Shown: one piece after another, positions 60,902 through 64,000 of the stretch
How the letters are laid out: every line of letters starts with the position of its first letter
Position numbering within the stretch: position 1 is the first letter of the stretch
Source: Takifugu bimaculatus
Taxonomy: Eukaryota > Chordata > Actinopteri > Tetraodontiformes > Tetraodontidae
Direction: 5' to 3'
Length of the DNA: 64,000 nucleotides
Assembly (NCBI GenBank): GCA_004026145.2
Contig: CP034992.1
Span: forward strand, 12,129,209 to 12,193,208
Position numbers and translations under genes: made by a program
Notes under the pieces: model-generated
What the model saw: the letters and a program-made list of their open reading frames with translations, nothing else
What the model was told of the DNA's origin: nothing
Database searches by the model: none

Positions 60902-62875
60902 GTAACATATCTGTACATGTTTGCTTTATACAATTTATACACTTTTGTTTTTTATTACTTATTTTTATTTTCTCCACTTTTCATGTTAAAATGGCCTTAA
61001 AAAACCCTCAACTCCATCGAATAAAAGGGGAAGCCGTCCTATTTATGTTTACTATTGGGTGTTAGCTATATTTTAGCTTAAGAAAAACAAAAACTACGCA
61101 TGCCTTTAAAAATATTATTCACTCTTCAATAATATACCCCCCCAAATTGCTGTATGTGTTTGACTTTCTGGGTTTCTCCACTCGTTTCTGGTACTCCCCT
61201 GTGTATCCATGGTTACCTTTAAGAAAATGGACAGCAGTAGCTCTTATTCTCATCATTTAGAGTTTTATTTGGTTCAGATTAACACCACACTGATTTGGGA
61301 GATCTCATGCAGCAACTGGACCGTAAAACTTGAGAACTTAATGTGGAAGTTATTCTCAAACAGGATGTGACATCACTGCACAACAGGAAGTGTGTGTGTG
61401 TGGGAGGGGGCCCACACAGTGGAGCTCCGTGGTGTAGTGCAGGGGCTCACGGTAACATAAGAACGCATTTGGTGCTTTGTTTGATTCTTGTGATGCAGGA
61501 GAGTAATATGAAGGAAGATGGCAAAGGAGAGGCGCTGTTGTTACTGACATCTGGGGCCTATCCCCCCAGTGTGCCGCTGTTGCTGTGGAAACGGCTCGAA
61601 CCATCACATCATGATATCCCTTCAGTGTTTCCTGTGTCTGTGATTGCAACTGCGGTGACATATCACCCATCAACTAAGGTGGGTTGACGATCCATAGTGA
61701 CGACCACAAATGTAGTTTGCTGTTAATATAAATGCTGCCATTAGCGCGTGAAATGTTACAATTTCGCTGAGATGCTTCTAGCCCTATGCAGAAATTCTAA
61801 GTGTGGTAAGCAGGAAGCACCAAACTGGCCTCTGATCAGGCAGCTGTCATAAGTAATGCAGCCGGCCAGGATCATTGTCCGTCAAAATGGCGTCAGAACA
61901 CAAAAAAAAATCATGATTTCATAAATACTCCGAAGACATTCACTTGCATTTTGTTGCAGAGCTCATAAAAGTACATCAGTAATATCTCCTGAGAAAAAGG
62001 ATGATTTTTTTTTCAAGCATTGCATACATTTCTAGGGTCCCTGTCTTAGAATGACAGCAAAAAATGGAGCAGGGCGTAATTCCCCCCGTCCCATTCGATG
62101 GACAAAGGGCAATAAGGGGTAACAAGGCAGATCTCTTTGGCTTCTCCACACGCCAGGTTCTCGTCACGTAGGTTTCCATCGCTGAGAATTATATTAAATG
62201 AAAAAAACAAAATGCTACTTCAACAGATGACAGTGCATAAAATGCAACTTATCCCCTGACAAAACAACAGAGAAACACAACAAAACACGTGACAATAAAT
62301 GATGTAGACTGTATAATTGTCCAAACTTGTTTTTCAGCGCTTTTGGAAAGGTCTAACCAGCCACTGAAAACATTCAGTCACATGATGCACGCAGACATCC
62401 GTCTCTCTCTCTCTCTCTTTCCTCTTTCTCTCTCCCTCCTAATCTCCAGAGCAGCAAATAATTGTTTGGATTTAACCCGGTGATCTGCGGGATAATGCAC
62501 CGTCAAGTTCCACGACTCTAAAGTGACGGTGATTTAAATGTCTTAAAAAAATGCGACAGAAATTCAGATGCATTTTCAGCTGATCGACCGTCCGTAAAAT
62601 CTGTCTGAACTCTGAGCTTCCCGACTCATTAAAAGAACTCCTGTGTCCCGCGGCGGATCCACCGCTGTGGTCTGAGTATTAGTGTCTTGTGGACTATGAA
62701 AATTCATGCAAGATCTCTGATCAAAAACATGCCATCATGCAAGTCATTTCTATGCACTGAACAAGCACAATTATTTATGTATTTGTTTGGAAATCCGAGT
62801 AAATGTGAGCCCTTGACCCGATTCGACCCCATAATATACAGCCCCTTAATCAATCGGTGTGAAAGCCCATGTTAA

Positions 62876-62900
62876 AAAGAAGAAGAAGAAGAAGAAAAAA
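62876..62900 (+). repeat. (AAG)n simple repeat
   Basis: Several AAG units followed by an A run, 3' of scn8a. Confidence 0.85.
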
Positions 62901-63581
62901 AAGCTCTTCAATGTGTGTAAAAGCTTAGGTCAGATGTAGGGTTTTTTTTGTCAGTTTGCTTTTCTTTTTTTTCTTTTTTTGCTGCTCAAATGAACAAATC
63001 TAGCTTCAATAAAACAAAATTATTTTCCAGCGCTCTCGTTTGTGTCACTCACCAGTTCTCTGTCCAACTCTTAGACTTTGTCCATTTTTCTCCTCTATAC
63101 ATTTCGGCGCTAACACACACACACTCACACACACACACACACAGCAGCTACTGTAAGAGGACAGCTCTTCATAGTCTTTTCCTTCAGCGCTCCGTCTCCC
63201 GCAGGAATCTGTTACTTCCTGGATTCCGTCAGCATCTCTTTGTCCGGTGCAGAGTTAGTCTTCTTCACCCCCCGGGGTGCCTGATCTCTCTGCCCGTCAG
63301 CAGACGCTGACACTTCCTTTTTTCTCTCCCCTTTGTTAGGATCAGTAGTCTAGTTAAAATGTCACACAGTATGCTGATTATGTTTGGTTTGAATGAGTTT
63401 TCAAGCGATAACAGACCAGGCTGTGTCCTCCGCATTAATATAAGAATGAAGTCAGTAAACAAAATTACTGATTTTTTTTTCTCTGACTTGCAAATGAAAT
63501 ACTCTGTACATCTGTGGGTGAGTTTCCTTTTGCCTCGCTTGCAGTTACGTTATTATGTTTTCCTGTGATTATTATCCCACT

Positions 63582-64000
63582 CTAACATTTAGATTCCCTG
63601 ATGTCTTTGTGGTTCCGTCCTTTCTCTTTCCTCCCTCCCTTCCCTTCGTCGTTGTCGTCCTGTCTCTCCTTGTCCGGTTTGGTTACACTGTCATAAGAGG
63701 GCAGGGAGGCAGTGGAGGGGGTGCCCTCCTTTTCTTCTTCCTGATTGTTCCCACCATTCTCAACTGCATTATTGGTCGGTTTGCGCTTACACACAAACCC
63801 CCGCCTCGCCAGGTGGACGCGGTAGGCCCTCTGGATGATCCTGGCTGACACGTCCTCCTGCTTACGCCTCAGAGTGGTGGTGATCGGCTCATACGAGACC
63901 TTGGAGGGATTGGCGGCCACAAAACGCTCTTCCATTTGCTGCCTCAACATATCCAGCTCGCCGCTGTCGCCCAGCACGCGCTTAGTGAAGGCGAAGAGGA
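63582..64000 (-). CDS. scn8a: scn8a, voltage-gated sodium channel alpha (Nav1.6), C-terminal exon, partial
   Basis: This is the end of the cytoplasmic C-terminus of a neuronal sodium channel; the rest lies beyond the window edge. Reading on the minus strand from the edge: LFAFTKRVLGDSGELDMLRQ, then MEERFVAANPSKVSYEPITT, the calmodulin-binding IQ motif IIQRAYRVHLARRGF, the conserved TPSTASLPSYDSVTKP (which includes the PxY-type site for ubiquitin ligases) and the terminal ESKC. HLARRGFVCK, ENGG and ESKC fit SCN8A rather than SCN1A, 2A or 3A, and slc4a8 and fignl2 next door match the human SCN8A locus. The acidic and basic stretch before the end (about 63590-63660) is more variable. The teleost duplicate (aa or ab) cannot be decided here. 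Confidence 0.93.
   Translation of the reverse strand, partial: LFAFTKRVLGDSGELDMLRQQMEERFVAANPSKVSYEPITTTLRRKQEDVSARIIQRAYRVHLARRGFVCKRKPTNNAVENGGNNQEEEKEGTPSTASLPSYDSVTKPDKERQDDNDEGKGGRKEKGRNHKDIRESKC

Larger units (their letters stand above)
55203..63581. other. fignl2 3'UTR, intergenic DNA and scn8a 3'UTR; no other gene
   Basis: The two genes converge here. I searched both strands for continuation of the fignl2 ATPase domain and found none. Contents are CA arrays, a degraded GGCGCAC repeat (57830-57930), a CTCF-like motif (59302-59315), a perfect hairpin (60869-60901) and an AAG run (62876-62900). The part nearest 63581 is presumably scn8a 3'UTR on the minus strand; its end is not determined. 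Confidence 0.6.

Noticed and set aside
63582..64000. Assigning the sodium channel to the scn1a/2a/3a group
   Set aside because: HLARRGFVCK, ENGG and the final ESKC match SCN8A; the others end differently.

Overview
The window is nuclear DNA from a teleost fish, most likely a percomorph with a compact genome. Genes are split by many short introns (down to about 80 bases) with vertebrate splice sites. CA/GT microsatellites and degraded fish repeats are common. Protein-level recognition identifies six genes: the 3' end of itpr1 (+), complete bhlhe40 (+), complete ttll3 (-), complete slc4a8 (+), an unusual two-exon fignl2 (+), and the 3' end of scn8a (-). I rebuilt exon models by hand, requiring the reading frame to stay open across every junction. 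They give itpr1 634 residues (C-terminal part), bhlhe40 424, ttll3 771, slc4a8 1094 and fignl2 389.

Layout. 1-11.2 kb: the last 13 coding exons of the type 1 IP3 receptor (transmembrane pore and C-terminal tail). 11.2-14.2 kb: intergenic DNA and a CpG-rich bhlhe40 promoter region. 14.2-17.3 kb: bhlhe40. 18.8-22.6 kb: ttll3 on the other strand, tail to tail with bhlhe40. 22.6-23.6 kb: a divergent promoter interval shared by ttll3 and slc4a8. 23.6-40.7 kb: slc4a8, with a very long, repeat-filled first intron (8.3 kb) and otherwise tight introns. 40.7-48.2 kb: slc4a8 3'UTR and intergenic DNA. 48.2-55.2 kb: fignl2. 55.2-63.6 kb: non-coding DNA with microsatellites. 63.6-64.0 kb: the last exon of scn8a on the minus strand.

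From general knowledge of human gene order, ITPR1, BHLHE40 and TTLL3 lie on 3p25-26, while SLC4A8, SCN8A and FIGNL2 lie together on 12q13. The window therefore seems to cross a junction between two ancestral blocks, inside the roughly 1 kb between ttll3 and slc4a8. Except for bhlhe40 and ttll3 the genes suit excitable tissue: calcium release, Na-driven Cl/HCO3 exchange and sodium current. No operon-like or prokaryotic system is present.

The most striking observation is fignl2. Its N-terminal half is intact and clearly fidgetin-like 2, but the frame closes just before the expected AAA ATPase domain, and no AAA-like sequence is visible anywhere downstream. Other points of interest are two GC-AG introns in slc4a8, an altered stilbene-site motif in the same protein, a stop-free 84-base intron in itpr1, a 1.1 kb inverted-repeat element, CTCF-like motifs in a divergent layout, and a strong uORF ahead of fignl2.
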